A DNA stretch of 64,000 nt from Helicoverpa zea (GCF_022581195.2 NC_061473.1:2170001-2234000), one strand, 5' to 3'; counted from the first letter of the stretch, positions 11,668-22,100 are shown. Notes: generated by a model not told the origin, from the letters alone. Numbers and translations: made by a program.

Positions 11668-11760
11668 ATATACTTAGAAAGTACATACAAACTTAGAAAA
11701 GTTGCTCTGGTACTTGCCCTCATACTCGAGAGGTTGGTTTATTACCCTCTAGGCCACCAC
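11668..11760 (-). repeat. SINE head fragment
   Basis: On the minus strand this reads GTGGTGGCCTAGAGGG, then ACCAACCTCTCGAGTATGAG, then AACTTTTCTAAGTTTG. This matches the first 100 bases of the SINE at 22924-23280. The B-box stretch is deleted and the 3' half is absent. Confidence 0.65.
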
Positions 11761-11798
11761 GAAGTTTTTTTTATTATTATCTATGTTATTTACATAAC

Positions 11799-12906
11799 AA
11801 ATAATTTTGCCCCTGTGTCTAGCATTTGTGGACTATGAGAAGGCCTTTGACTCGGTTGAAATCTGGTCTGTTCTGGAGTCCCTGCAGCGTTGTCAAGTAG
11901 ATTGGCGATACATCCAAGTGATGAGATGTCTTTACGAAGCCGCTACAATGTCCGTCCAAGTACAGAATCAGCAAACAAGGCCCATACCGTTGCATCGAGG
12001 AGTGAGACAAGGGGATGTTATTTCCCCGAAACTGTTCACTAATGCAATGGAGGATATGTTCAAGACGCTGAACTGGAAAGGACGCGGCATCAACATCAAT
12101 GGAGAACACATCTCTCACTTGAGATTTGCTGACGATATCGTCATCATGGCGGAAACGCTGCAGGACCTACAACAGATGCTGAACGACCTGGCTGAATCTT
12201 CTCTACGCATCGGCCTACGGATGAACTTGGACAAAACCAAGGTCATGTTCAATGAACATGTTCTACCGGAACCGATTGCGATACACGGCGCCGTTCTCGA
12301 AGTTGTTCGGAAATATGTATACCTCGGGCAGACATTGCAGTTAGGTAGAAACAACTTTGAGGACGAGGTGAATAGGAGAATTCAGTTGGGTTGGGCTGCA
12401 TTTGGGAAGCTACGTCGAGTCCTAACATCGTCGATCCCACAGTGCCTAAAGACAAAAGTCTTCAATCAGTGCGTCCTACCTGTCATGACTTACGGAGCCG
12501 AAACGTGGACACTGACGGTACGGCTGGTCCACAAGTTCAAAGTCGCTCAGCGGGCTATGGAAAGAGCTATGCTCGGCGTTTCTCTGAGGGATCGCATCAG
12601 AAATGAGGTAATCCGTCAGAGAACCAAGGTCATCGACATAGCCTACCGAATCAGCAAGCTGAAGTGGCAGTGGGCTGGCCATATTAGCCGAAGAACCGAT
12701 AACCGTTGGGGTAAACGAGTTCTAGAGTGGAGACCACGCCTCGGCAAACGTAGTGTAGGACGTCCTCAGGCACGGTGGAGTGATGACTTGCGCAAGACGG
12801 CTGGCAGGAGCTGGATGCGAGAAGCCGAAAATAGATCTCAGTGGCGTGCACTTGGAGAGGCCTATGTCCAGCAGTGGACTGCGATAGGCTGATGATGAAA
12901 TAATTT
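11799..12906 (+). mobile_element. 5'-truncated RTE-type LINE beside the exon 1 donor
   Basis: The insert 11808-12897 carries the C-terminal reverse transcriptase frame and ends in a short GATGATG-type tail, as RTE elements do. A 9-bp direct repeat AAATAATTT at 11799-11807 and 12898-12906 is the likely TSD. The original target was about 15-23 bases inside intron 1 of the transporter gene, whose donor starts at 12921. The element lies antisense to that gene. Confidence 0.75.
11807..12892 (+). CDS. RTE-type LINE reverse transcriptase, C-terminal part
   Basis: An uninterrupted frame of 361 codons starts inside the palm domain of an RTE-clade (endonuclease-RT) protein. Visible motifs are the metal-binding LAFVDYEKAFDSV (motif A, codons 5-17), the GVRQGDVISPKLFTNAM template-grip motif, and FADDIVI (motif C). 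The thumb has YLGQTL, and the tail has YGAETW, RPQARWSDDLRKTAG and a closing WTAIG. The endonuclease and RT fingers are missing through 5' truncation, so it cannot act alone. The listed first codon is TTG and only marks where the frame opens at the insertion junction. The lack of stops suggests a fairly recent insertion. Confidence 0.85.
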   Translation: MPLCLAFVDYEKAFDSVEIWSVLESLQRCQVDWRYIQVMRCLYEAATMSVQVQNQQTRPIPLHRGVRQGDVISPKLFTNAMEDMFKTLNWKGRGININGEHISHLRFADDIVIMAETLQDLQQMLNDLAESSLRIGLRMNLDKTKVMFNEHVLPEPIAIHGAVLEVVRKYVYLGQTLQLGRNNFEDEVNRRIQLGWAAFGKLRRVLTSSIPQCLKTKVFNQCVLPVMTYGAETWTLTVRLVHKFKVAQRAMERAMLGVSLRDRIRNEVIRQRTKVIDIAYRISKLKWQWAGHISRRTDNRWGKRVLEWRPRLGKRSVGRPQARWSDDLRKTAGRSWMREAENRSQWRALGEAYVQQWTAIG

Positions 12907-12921
12907 AAAATAAATACATAC

Positions 12922-13051
12922 CCAAAACAGCCAAAACAACCTCTTTCCATAAACACCATTTTTGTTCACTTTTCTCCACACTCCTATTATTGTTTCCGTT
13001 TCCACTAATTGTGTAAACCATTTTCACATTCACTGTCTGCCTACCACACGT
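12922..13051 (-). CDS. Sugar transporter exon 1 (start codon, cytoplasmic N-terminus)
   Basis: The exon lies between a TTATTTCTTTCAG acceptor (exon from 13051) and a GTATGT donor at 12921. I place the start at the ATG at 13021-13019; the 30 bases before it are in frame without a stop but read as a leader. The 33 codons begin MVYTISGNGNNN, a polar asparagine-rich N-terminus, and pass through QKWCLWKEVVLAVL, the start of helix 1. The final single G joins TA of exon 2 to give GTA (valine), producing LAVLVNIPFFTNGVETTM, a continuous helix 1. The upstream acceptor implies at least one more 5' exon. Exon identity is inferred from phase match and context. Confidence 0.7.
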
Positions 13052-13919
13052 CTGAAAGAAATAAGAAATAAACTGTTTATCTGTTTGTGTATGATCCTTT
13101 TATAACATTAACTGTATTTGTATTATGTGTTATCTTCTGTCTACTAATGTAAGAAAGTAAGGGCCAGTTTATATTGTCAATAGTGATGAGTGCAGAGTTT
13201 TTTTGGTGTTGTTTTAACGGGAAAGTTTTGTGTAGTAGTTTACAGGGTGTAAGTGGAAGTATAGATTGAAAGATGACTTTGCAAATAAGGATCAATCGGC
13301 ACTAAAAATCTTTGAATGGGCAATATGGGAATTTATTGAACTGCATTTTGAAGGTTCTTGCGAGGTCACCTCAATGGGGCCAACATTTTGAAACAGTACA
13401 ACCAGTGTGACATTTCAACGAATAGCATGAAAAGCTTTTTAGAAAACTTTTTAATCAAATGAATGTCCGATTTTCTTGGTGATGGAAAATAATATTGCAA
13501 TATTTTCTTACTAATTTAGGCAGCGATCGAAGGGATTTCTTTTAAATAACTATCATCAAGTATGAGTAGTGATATTATGGTAATGATAACATGTTGTTCC
13601 CCCTCAACAGGGATATAGGTAGGTATTATAGCTTGCAGGAGACTTTTCCACTACTTTTGATATTGAGAAGCAAGTTCGATATCCTACTAGGGGTATGATT
13701 ATGTTAATATTTGACCCACAAAAGTTTGAACAACATTCTTTATCCAAAAAGTTTGGATATTACCGCGCCCATGTGATTCGATTTTATCCGTGTTTCGAGG
13801 GACACCCTGTATAATTTACTAGCTATTTGGAGTTTTCTAGCTATTTTCATAGTTTTGTCGTTATATGGGAATTATTCTCGCACCTGGATTAACAGTACAT
13901 TACAATCGCGTCAACACAA

Positions 13920-14105
13920 ACAAAATCATCAACTGCCTTTGCCTTTTTCCAACTATGTTGGAGTCAGCTTCCAGTCTAATCGAATGCAGCTGAGTAACAG
14001 TGTTTTACAAGGCGACACTGCCTATCTAGCCTTCTCAACCCGTGCAACTCAATAACCCCTGGTTAGACTGGTTGTCAGACTCTCTGCCAAATATGTTCTA
14101 ATGAC
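13920..14105 (-). repeat. SINE copy, 3' part, diverged
   Basis: On the minus strand it ends in the SINE tail (CCGACTCC/AACATAGTTGGAAAAAGGC-like). It carries the TGTAAAACACTGTTACTCAG and GGGTTATTGAGTTGC-like blocks of the full copy. The tRNA-like head is absent. Confidence 0.65.
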
Positions 14106-14490
14106 AGCCAGCACAAACAAAACATTGCATTTTTGTAAGTAAGGACTATTATCATAGTAAAAGGGGTAAAAGGAAAGTTAATTGGTGCATTCTAAGTATT
14201 GATAAAATCTGCATGAATCTAAGCAAATAAATATCAGATAAACAAACTTTACTCCACAGTCATAACTGAAATGTCATTGACTTCACTCACTGAAAATAGA
14301 GTGATAATTCTTTATATTGATAGTCACATGCCTTCGTGTGCACAATTGTACTATGAGTTCAAATCTAGTACTCTAGAGTTCATTTGTTTTCAAACACTTG
14401 AACGGTTCTTCGTCTTTTGTTTGTGAACCAAATATTTCTACTGGTCTTCTCGCTCAAACAGTCAGGCTTTAAGTTTGTACGAAATATTTG

Positions 14491-15272
14491 TATAGTAAGT
14501 TCAACTCAGTCTTGCGCGCGGCCTTATGTGTGGGTAACCCTTGTACATATACAGTGACTTTGTGTGAGTGACAAGAGGTACAGTCGGGTACAAATACAGT
14601 TATTTAGGGGTTGTATACGGCTGTTTAAAGAAAAACAGTTATTACGTAATTTAATGTTTATTTATTTATAATGATTCTAAATCGCTACTTGAAAAATCAA
14701 ATGATGATATTACCCAACATCCCTTCATCAATTTGACTTAAACGTTAACATTAATGAGTTTCATTATTTCCATCTTATTTTGGTTGATATTATGCGAAGC
14801 AATATAATTTTAAAATTCTAAAATTTTTAAATTCCCTACACATTTTGTTTACATTGTTATACTAGATTATGCGTCTTTTTACATTCTTAGTCCACACTTT
14901 TATTTATTGCGTACCCCGACCTAGAAAATATGTAAGGAGTATTTAATCCATCTTAGAAATTTCATCTCATTTATTTCTTAGATACTACTACTAGTCAATG
15001 TCAATTTGAAAAAAACATATGAGAAAATAATGAAAAACTGTAAAATGTAATAATAAAAAGCTCCGAATGTTGTTTCATTTTTTAAAACGCTACCTGACTC
15101 CTTAAACATTTTCTCCGTGAAGAACTATTTTCGTAAACGACTGTACCCATAACAAAAAGCGATAAGAACACGTCATGCTCGGACGACGTCACTGTCACAC
15201 GAATGAAAGTTGTATATTTACAAGCCGACGCACACATAGGGCCGCGCGCAAATCTGAGTTGAACTATCTATA
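14491..15272 (-). mobile_element. TA-flanked inverted-repeat DNA element, copy 1
   Basis: The element 14493-15270 (778 bp) has TIRs of about 40 bp: TAGTAAGTTCAACTCAGTCT on the left and, inverted, TAGATAGTTCAACTCAGATT on the right, each leading into TTGCGCGCGGCC. TA dinucleotides flank both ends, suggesting a Tc1/mariner-like TA target duplication. It is an inverted copy of 38748-39608, with a deletion of roughly 80 bp inside the only ORF-like part. It is non-autonomous as it stands. Confidence 0.7.
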
Positions 15273-15474
15273 CGAACTCAAAGTCCGAAAGAGGAAATGT
15301 TTGTGCAAAATTATCATTGACTCAGACTTTTGTATGCACCGATTTGTTGCGCTAACAAAATTCTATGAAAATCTGACAGTAGACACCGTAAAATATTGCA
15401 TGTGAACATAGTTAAAATGTGTACGAAATTGCAACCTTTGTGCCTATATACAATGCTAGCTGTGGACTATCCTC

Positions 15475-15580
15475 GAGAGAGGCCCACCAGGGCCAAAAAC
15501 TGCCGGGGCTGCGGGTTTGTTCAGAAGAGTTACCGCGGCCCTGGTACATAAAGGGCTTAAAAAGGAACATGGTGGAATTG
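15475..15580 (+). mobile_element. R1-type LINE 3'-end fragment
   Basis: It begins GAGGCCCACCAGGGCC (upstream of the hairpin), then CCGGGGCTGCGGGTTTGTTC and GGTACATAAAGGGCTTAAAA. It stops before the SINE-like CAGTAAGAGTCTGAC block, so both ends are missing. Confidence 0.65.
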
Positions 15581-16146
15581 CGTAACATGTGTGTTTGTGA
15601 ACAATTTAAGTGAAATTCAACCATTTTGATTTAATTAATATTAATAGTGACTCTAATAGTGTTCATTCTTTTAGAAGAATGAAAAGACCGATTAAGTTTT
15701 TAAGTGAATTTCTTTCTAATGGATTGGCTGTTAATATTTAATTCACAAAAGTTGAACGAAGAATGACAGTGTAACTTGTTTATAAATATTCTATTTTGAT
15801 TTTGCATTCAACCTTTTCTTAACTTATTGTTTTTTTGCTAGTGATTGATGTGTTTTGCTATATTTTTAATCATGATGTTTTTCGAAACTTTGGAAGAAGA
15901 AAAAATACAATAATGCTGAGGTTAAAGGATTTCAACTAAATAAGAAAATTGTATTACCTATTAAGACATTTTGAGTTCACTAATTTTTAAAATTGTTTTG
16001 TTATGGTGCGGTTTTATTACCAATATGTTTGTATATATTTCTTTCACAACAATAGTCAATAGACTATATTATTAATTACAAAAATAGTTTTTTTTTTTTC
16101 AGTGAAAATAAAAGTTATTAAAAAAAGACAAAAAAAAAACACTCAC

Positions 16147-16342
16147 TATGAACCAACCATTACAATCACCACAAAACTAAAAACGCACTTTACCACTCAA
16201 AAAATAGGGCACAATTTCCTTCACAACAGCCAATCCTTCCCCATTTTACAGTTCTTTTTAATAAGTACACAGATAAAGTATTAATATTTGTGTTACAAAA
16301 GTTAATGCCTAAGACGTGACGAGCGCGGCGTGCGATGACACT
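16147..16342 (-). promoter_or_regulatory. Candidate promoter and 5' UTR exon of the transporter
   Basis: In otherwise AT-rich DNA, 16300-16440 is rich in CpG. On the minus strand an initiator-like TTTCAGTG puts a possible start at 16342, and CATA|GTGAGTG gives a usable donor at 16146. A UTR exon here would splice to the acceptor at 13052. No TATA box is evident, and the downstream element does not match the insect DPE consensus well. This is inference from composition and two short motifs. Confidence 0.25.
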
Positions 16343-16989
16343 GAAATTGAGCGTTTGAGCTGCGCGAGAGCATTTGAACGCGTTCTAGTGGCTTGAGATA
16401 GCTACTGCGCTGGGTAGCCACTTGAAAAGGTTTATTGTTATCGTGTGTTGGATCTATGTTTATCGATTGTGATTTATGACATCTGTGTAGTATAAAAATA
16501 GCATGATCTTGGGATAAAATTCTCGTGGCCTAAAATCAATATTATATTAACGCTATCGATACAATAGTCAAAAACTGTCTCAAGTAGAGTTTTAACTACG
16601 AAAAGGTGTTCATATGAGAAGTGAAGAGTTTACAGTGGTTATCTTAGATTTTTGAGGTGAGAATTCGCAAACCATTCTTCTACTACTGGGAAAATTATTT
16701 TTTTATAAGCCAAGACTTCAAAAAAGTAGTCATAACTCATAGATAAACAAGCAAGTACACTATCCCATTCAAACGAGCCTCCCAGTCAATCAGTGTGAAT
16801 GATATTGGTACATCAGCGCATCCTGTTCCTTTGTACTCGTAACGAAAGAGACGGCACTATATTTGTTGACTAAAAGCAGACTTTTGCGGTTTTCTTTCTA
16901 TACATATAATAATAGTCTATTGAAGATAGACTGTGATAATTTTGAAGGCTATATTTAGCTGAAGACGAAATTTATCAACATCAGATCAT

Positions 16990-17170
16990 ATGGTATCCTA
17001 CCGGGGCTGCGGGATTGTTCGAAAGACTTTCCGCGGCCCTGGTACATAAAGGGCTTCAGAAGGAACATGGTGGGTTTTAGTCAGTAAGAGTCTGACACTC
17101 CCTCACGCTGCACCCACAGAATGGCAGATTCTTACTTGGGGCATTCGATGATTGCCCACCAAGATAATAA
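16990..17170 (+). mobile_element. R1-type LINE 3'-end copy
   Basis: It starts CCGGGGCTGCGGGATTGTTC at the 5' arm of the conserved hairpin, then TTCCGCGGCCCTGGTACATA, CAGTAAGAGTCTGACACTCC and ACGCTGCACCCACAG, and ends in diverged sequence near 17170. No TSD was found; it is an older copy. Confidence 0.7.
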
Positions 17171-17342
17171 TCATCCTGCATTTTCCTAAGAAACACTTTC
17201 TTTCTTCTATTAGCAAAAGAATTTTCAGAATAGGTTCAGTAAATACAGAGATTCCGCCTTACAAACTCACAAAAAGGTTCATGATTTGCGACATCAATTT
17301 AATCGTTACAATGTATACCATTATTTATTAATGATACATAAC

Positions 17343-17616
17343 GTAGACATAATAAATTAGGCCAAAATAAATTAATCTTAAATTAGACGATCTGTCGTCG
17401 TCTATTTGTGGTTCGCAAGTCCATAATTCACGTCCAATTATTTCATAGAGGCAATTGCTGTAAGAAAGAAGGTGTAACGTCTTGTTATTTATGTGAGAGC
17501 TGTTCCCCGCGTACCGATGGAACTTCCTCCCGTAGGCGGATAAAAAGTAGCGTATGTTTGTTCAGGCTTTAGATAGTCTTTAGAAATCCATACCTACTAA
17601 CATAACAAAGAAACAT
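17343..17616. other. No feature recognised
   Basis: AT-rich sequence. A short GATAAAAAGTAGCGTATGTT block is a fragment of a dispersed repeat also seen near 9460 and 30690. Nothing else is supported. Confidence 0.5.
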
Positions 17617-17809
17617 TTACGGCCAGTTTCTTCATCAAAAGTTAAAGTTAAAGTAATGTCTAAAGTAAAAGTAACGGTCAAATACGTTTTTTCAAGGCTA
17701 AAGTGATAGCAAAACTAATAGAAAAATTGAATTTGACCGTTACTTTTACTTTAGACATTACTTTGACTTTTACTTTGGCTTTAACTTTTGATGAAGAAAC
17801 TGGCTGTTA
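17617..17809 (+). mobile_element. 187-bp palindromic MITE (PIF/Harbinger-like), copy 1
   Basis: The element 17620-17806 is flanked by TTA at 17617-17619 and 17807-17809. Its arms of about 80 bp are near-perfect inverted repeats, starting CGGCCAGTTTCTTCATCAAA on the left and ending GATGAAGAAACTGGCTG on the right. They are built of AAAGTNAAAGTAA-like units. The 3-bp TTA/TAA duplication is typical of PIF/Harbinger. A second copy of the same length is at 55513-55699 with the centre inverted. Confidence 0.8.
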
Positions 17810-18409
17810 ATGTTTTTTTTGTACCCTACTGAAATGATTTAAAAAGATCATTCACTGATGGGAACCTACATTATCACAAAGTAACACAGGCTATATTTTA
17901 TCTGGTTACAGACTGTAGTTCCCACGGGACGCCTGTGAAACTGCAGGGAAACAGCTAGTATATTTAAAATCTGTTCTGAATTTTTATGATTTTTGTTTTG
18001 GTTCTACTGCGAGAAATTGTTCCCACTTAACTCAAGTAAAACCGCTAACAAAAGCTATAGTCACTTCACATAACATTTGAATGCCGCCAATGCTAATTGA
18101 TTTACGAAATTACGAGGAAAACGTATACGTATCAACTAATTAGAGGATTCAATTGTTTATGTTCTGTCAAAAATATCATGTTTGTTTAACTACTTATTTT
18201 ATAACAAGACGCTAACTGAGTTTTCACGTCAATTGTACTATAGATTTCACGAAAGAGGCTGAGCTGTGTTTGTGTGTGTAAATGTAGTAAATCCATTGTG
18301 GTTGTATGTGTAAGCTTAAGAGCGTTGAGGAGTGGTCGAGTTGCCAAGTAATACTAAGACAAATTTGCATTTATGGTTGCAAACAGAGTATAGCTGTTTT
18401 TAAGGGAAG

Positions 18410-18490
18410 TTTTCAAATGACCCCTCCCACTGTAGATGCAGTGTGAGGGAGTGTCAGACTCTTACTGACTAAAACCCATCATGTTCCTTA
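18410..18490 (-). mobile_element. R1-type LINE 3'-end fragment
   Basis: A minus-strand fragment covering only the last 80 bases of the 3' UTR (ATGACCCCTCCCACTG, AGGGAGTGTCAGACTCTTAC, AAACCCATCATGTTCCTTA). The hairpin block is absent. Confidence 0.6.
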
Positions 18491-19879
18491 ACCCCTGTAT
18501 TTTTATGTACTAACGCTATTCACTCGTATAACCAATTTCCTATAAATAGAAACGACTCGTTTTCTTATATAGAAAACATTTTATCTTGACGCGGGTGTGT
18601 CGTACCTAATCACATTAAATTAAATACGTTAATATACTGGTTAATATAATGGCGATTAGCACAAAGAAAAAAATGTGTACGTAAAAATAAAAAAAAAAAA
18701 ACATTTTTTTCAAACAAAGTAAATAGAATATAAATGTGCGAAAATTAGAACACCATACAAGAGTCAGTCATTACAAACAACGGAAATTCTCCCTTGAAAA
18801 CTGACAGCTGTCAACTGGTCAAAACATTCGATACTCCTAACTTTATCTATGCTTTACACATGGTGTTGTACAAACGGAAAATGACTCCTGTGGTTAAACC
18901 ACTGAATGGATTAGGTTTTTTTTTACAATTCGCCATAGAATGTCATAAAGTATATGTTATAGGATTTAATGTGATTGTGAACGACACACCCTGTATAGTT
19001 AATAAGATAATATTAATTAAGGATTTGAAGCTCCACCGTACCAAAGTTTAACAGGTCGATTTGAAACTATTCCGACTATTATTGTGGCTTTCATATAAGT
19101 TTGTACAAGTTATATTGGTATAGATTTAACTGTTTGTAACATTTCAATTTACTTGATTTTTATTAGTGTTTAGGATTATATGCGAATATAATTTTAGTAT
19201 GGAGTCCATTTTCCTCAATATACTAGCTGTTACAGTTTTAAACGCAAAGCCATCCAACATATTTAACGCAAATATGGCAGCCAAATATCCCAACAGACAA
19301 AAAATAATCATATCAGTTCAGTAATTTCGATTCAAACATACCTCTTTATATATTAAAGTAAAGATCTATCTTTTTCTCTGTTTGTACGTATAGATTCCTT
19401 TTCCCGCGGGATTCACTTAGGACGGTTCCTACTGGTGAATTTGTCACTCCAGTTTTTTTTGCACATCTTTATGATCATCAATCAAGCAGGTACCTATTAT
19501 TTAAACAGTCAATACTTTATGTCGTAAAACGACTAGCAAATTCATACCTTGACATATTCAGGCACGTAAAACTCAAAACTGTAACAATCCGTTTTACACC
19601 TCATTCCCAAGTCATGTTGTCATTATTAGGCAGTCGTTAACAGTCTAGACACTCGTCTGCCACGGATGCATAAATCTGTTTGCACGATGATGCAACTGTC
19701 CTTAAAACTGCACTAATCAGAACTACCTACATAGGTACTCAACTGCTTTAGTACGAATGGTGAGTTCAGACGAGCGTGTACTTGCGCTTTACTGCTTTTA
19801 AGCGCTCATACGGTAGTGTAACTGCTATGTAACGAAGTACAATTTGGAATTCATTAATTCATTTAGTTCAGCCGTCATC
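18491..19879. other. No gene seen
   Basis: AT-rich sequence with A-runs. An open frame at 18794-19051 matches nothing I recognise and begins at a non-ATG codon in part of its range. ACACCCTGTATAGTTAATAA near 18988 resembles the end of a common insect repeat. Confidence 0.5.
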
Positions 19880-20001
19880 ATCTTTTCCCTACTATAGGGT
19901 TAGGGCCAGGTGCTAATCTCACCGAATACACCAGCTAAGTACCAGTGTTTTACAAGAAACAAACTTGAGAGGTTGAATCTTTACCCATTAGGCCATCACG
20001 C
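19880..20001 (-). repeat. Degenerate SINE copy
   Basis: It shows ACCAGTGTTTTACAAG and, at its end, GAGAGGTTGAATCTTTACCC followed by ATTAGGCCATCACG. That is the inverted tRNA-like head of the SINE family. The middle is missing. Confidence 0.5.
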
Positions 20002-20529
20002 ATATAGTTCAGACGTATGACGCATAAATAATAATCCTATATCATTGGAATCACATAAAAACAATCGAAAAGAAAATAAAAGCAAACACGAAATATACAC
20101 AAGAATTAAAATAACAGCTAAACATGAGAATATTGTAACCTACCTAAAAATTACCGCGATTAAAACGCAAGTTCGAAATCACTCTAAAAAGCATGTTATT
20201 GCTCGAGATTTTACCACTTCCATTTCAATTTTACTCGCAAAGTTTCGATTTTGTAACTACTATATTATTACTATGCTACTAAATAGAAACTACCTCACTA
20301 TAGTTATACGGGAAATAATTCTGCTTAAATGTTTTTATTTTTAAGACAGCCATATAATCCTTTCCAAGGATGGTATAAATTAAATCATAACATACTCATC
20401 TCACAGTATTTTAAACATTTACCTCTTTCTGCATCTCCCTAATTTACATGAGATTAAACAGCACCTAAAAAAACATCCTGAAGCATCCTAAGCTTAGGGA
20501 ATTAATTAAAAATCAACAGCATGTTATCT

Positions 20530-20782
20530 TTAAGGCGGGATTCCACCAGTGGAAATGTGACGCATTGTGTTCTTGTGATCTATTCACCTTAGCAAACAGT
20601 AACAAATTGTGCTTCGACGTAGTAGCAATTAAGCAATCTGTAGCCTAAGTACCTGCCGAAAATGTTGGGGAAACTCCAAACTTGATACGCGAAAATTATC
20701 TGGCAGTGGGCTCGCGACGCCTGGTGCACATTTTTGTTCGCGAGCAAATAGGCGCAAATATTTCGGCGGAATCTCACCTTTA
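20530..20782. mobile_element. MITE with TTA duplication (PIF/Harbinger-like)
   Basis: The element 20533-20779 (247 bp) begins AGGCGGGATTCCACCAGTGG and ends GGCGGAATCTCACCT. These ends are imperfect inverted repeats (about 13 of 16 positions). TTA occurs at 20530-20532 and 20780-20782. Its GC-rich interior translates to short frames that I do not consider genes. Confidence 0.6.
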
Positions 20783-21566
20783 CGTTTTGGATTATAATAT
20801 TCCAATGAATATATGAGTGGATTAATACTTGGCATGACAAAGGTTTAATTTTAAGCAAACCTGTACGTTCCTTGCAATTTTATTCAACGTCTTTGCTCTA
20901 TATTTTGCTTTTAATTTTACCTTCTTTTAATAGAGTATTGACAAATAAAGAGTTATTTATGTTCATAAACCTTTGATAAATTTCAAATACAGGCAAGCAA
21001 AATAATAAAAATAATTGTTAAGTCGTAATAAATGTTTGCGAGAATATTACGTTCACAGAAATTAATTCTACAGTAGGCATCCCATGGAAACTCCCTCGAG
21101 TACACGTATAAGTAAGCCATACTCAATAAATGGGGACAACACTAAAACATTTTTTTTTTTAAATAGGTCTAACATTATCGCATTCAAGCAAAACCACTCC
21201 TCATCTTTCTAACATTACTATAAATATTAAAAACAGCCTTAATGATCTTACACCAAGCCTATCTTTAGCAGAATACAGCATAATCCCAAACCTGTCTCCA
21301 TAAAAAATGTAGCTAAGATCCTCAACATCTTTGGCAGCCAGCCAGAACACAGCTTCTCATTAATGGGAGGTTACCTAATCCGTTGTGCAACGCTTTGTAC
21401 TTACTGAATAACCGGATCTGGCTACTTGAATAAATGTTCATTTAGTTAATTATGAAGACTGTTTTGGCATATTGATATAGGTTATTTGGGTGGTAGTGAA
21501 TCTTCTTTTTAGGGTCAAGATTGGGCTTCTGTGTGACTCTTTGCAGGAATACTGGTGACTTGCCCC

Positions 21567-21750
21567 CTTACTTATAAAAATCTCTAATCACCTTCTAAAC
21601 AACGTTTTAACTAATCGCTACTTAAAGTCTTAAGTAGTGATTAAATGTTAGTTACGACATGCTTAAGCAACGTTATAAGTAAGAATTTTCTTAAACAGCC
21701 CTTAAGTATTACTTATTATTTAATTCACGTTTATAAGTAAGGCTGTAGAT
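21567..21750. repeat. Possible MITE, ends CTTACTTATAAA / TTTATAAGTAAG
   Basis: The ends are 12-bp perfect inverted repeats and the interior has further CTTAAG-rich partial palindromes (ACTTAAAGTCTTAAGTAGTG). A target duplication was not established. Confidence 0.45.
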
Positions 21751-21959
21751 GACTTATTAAGACTACTGTGCACGAGGTTTAGGGTCCCATTTATAGATCC
21801 AGCTTAAATCGCTTAGTAGGTTTAATAGCCCAATAGTGGACTGCTCAAACATCATTCTATCTGTTTCATTAACGTAAGTTAAGCAACTTTCGACTATTTC
21901 GAGATAATACACACACAAAGCAATATGGATTTTGTAAATAGGTGGTGTTCACTGAAGCT

Positions 21960-22100
21960 GCTCTCAATACAGCCAGCTGCAACAGACATTGTGACATAGT
22001 GTAGAAGCATTTGCTTGGACACAGGTGCACGCACTACTCCTTCACTCTCATAGCCCAATGGGACGGTAATCCAACACTACCGGAGAGAGATCACAATACC
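21960..22100 (+). repeat. Dispersed repeat (TCATAGCCCAATGGGACGG family)
   Basis: It contains AAGCATTTGCTTGGACACAG, CCTTCACTCTCATAGCCCAA and TGGGACGGTAATCCAACACT, ending CCGGAGAGAGATCACAA. Copies are found at 34370-34535 (minus), 48905-49085 (minus) and 52625-52890 (plus). Pieces of the same family lie near 35455, 33600 and 56080. Confidence 0.65.

Larger units (their letters stand above)
6900..12921 (-). other. Sugar transporter intron 1 (6 kb, TE-rich)
   Basis: The intron runs from the GTATGT donor at 12921-12916 to the TTTACAG acceptor at 6900. It contains an R1-type 3'-end copy (8171-8388), an older one (10080-10255), a long GGGTTCCGTA-type repeat, SINE pieces and an RTE-type LINE beside the donor. 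6900-8170 is AT-rich with nothing recognisable. 9000-10080 holds only weak fragments of dispersed repeats. Confidence 0.7.
13052..16146 (-). other. Probable 5' UTR intron or upstream region of transporter
   Basis: The stretch between the exon 1 acceptor and the candidate donor at 16146 holds a SINE, a TA-flanked inverted-repeat element and a piece of the R1-type 3' end. 13060-13900 and 15600-16080 are AT-rich, with no gene that I can see. Calling it an intron depends on the weak first-exon prediction. Confidence 0.35.
1..16342 (-). other. Sugar transporter gene, 5' half (gene model)
   Basis: This gene-level entry joins four coding exons (13021-12922, 6899-6694, 4489-4178, 649-517) and a tentative 5' UTR exon (16342-16147). 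Every coding junction has AG acceptors and GT donors and keeps phase: phase 1 after exon 1, phase 0 after exons 2 and 3, phase 1 after exon 4. The joined product is about 250 residues: six predicted helices and the start of the central loop of an MFS sugar porter. Insect trehalose/glucose transporters (Tret1-like) of about 460-500 residues are the closest family I recognise. The remaining helices must lie left of base 1. Introns are 2.2-6 kb and filled with repeats. The family is inferred from motifs only; the substrate is unknown. Confidence 0.75.
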
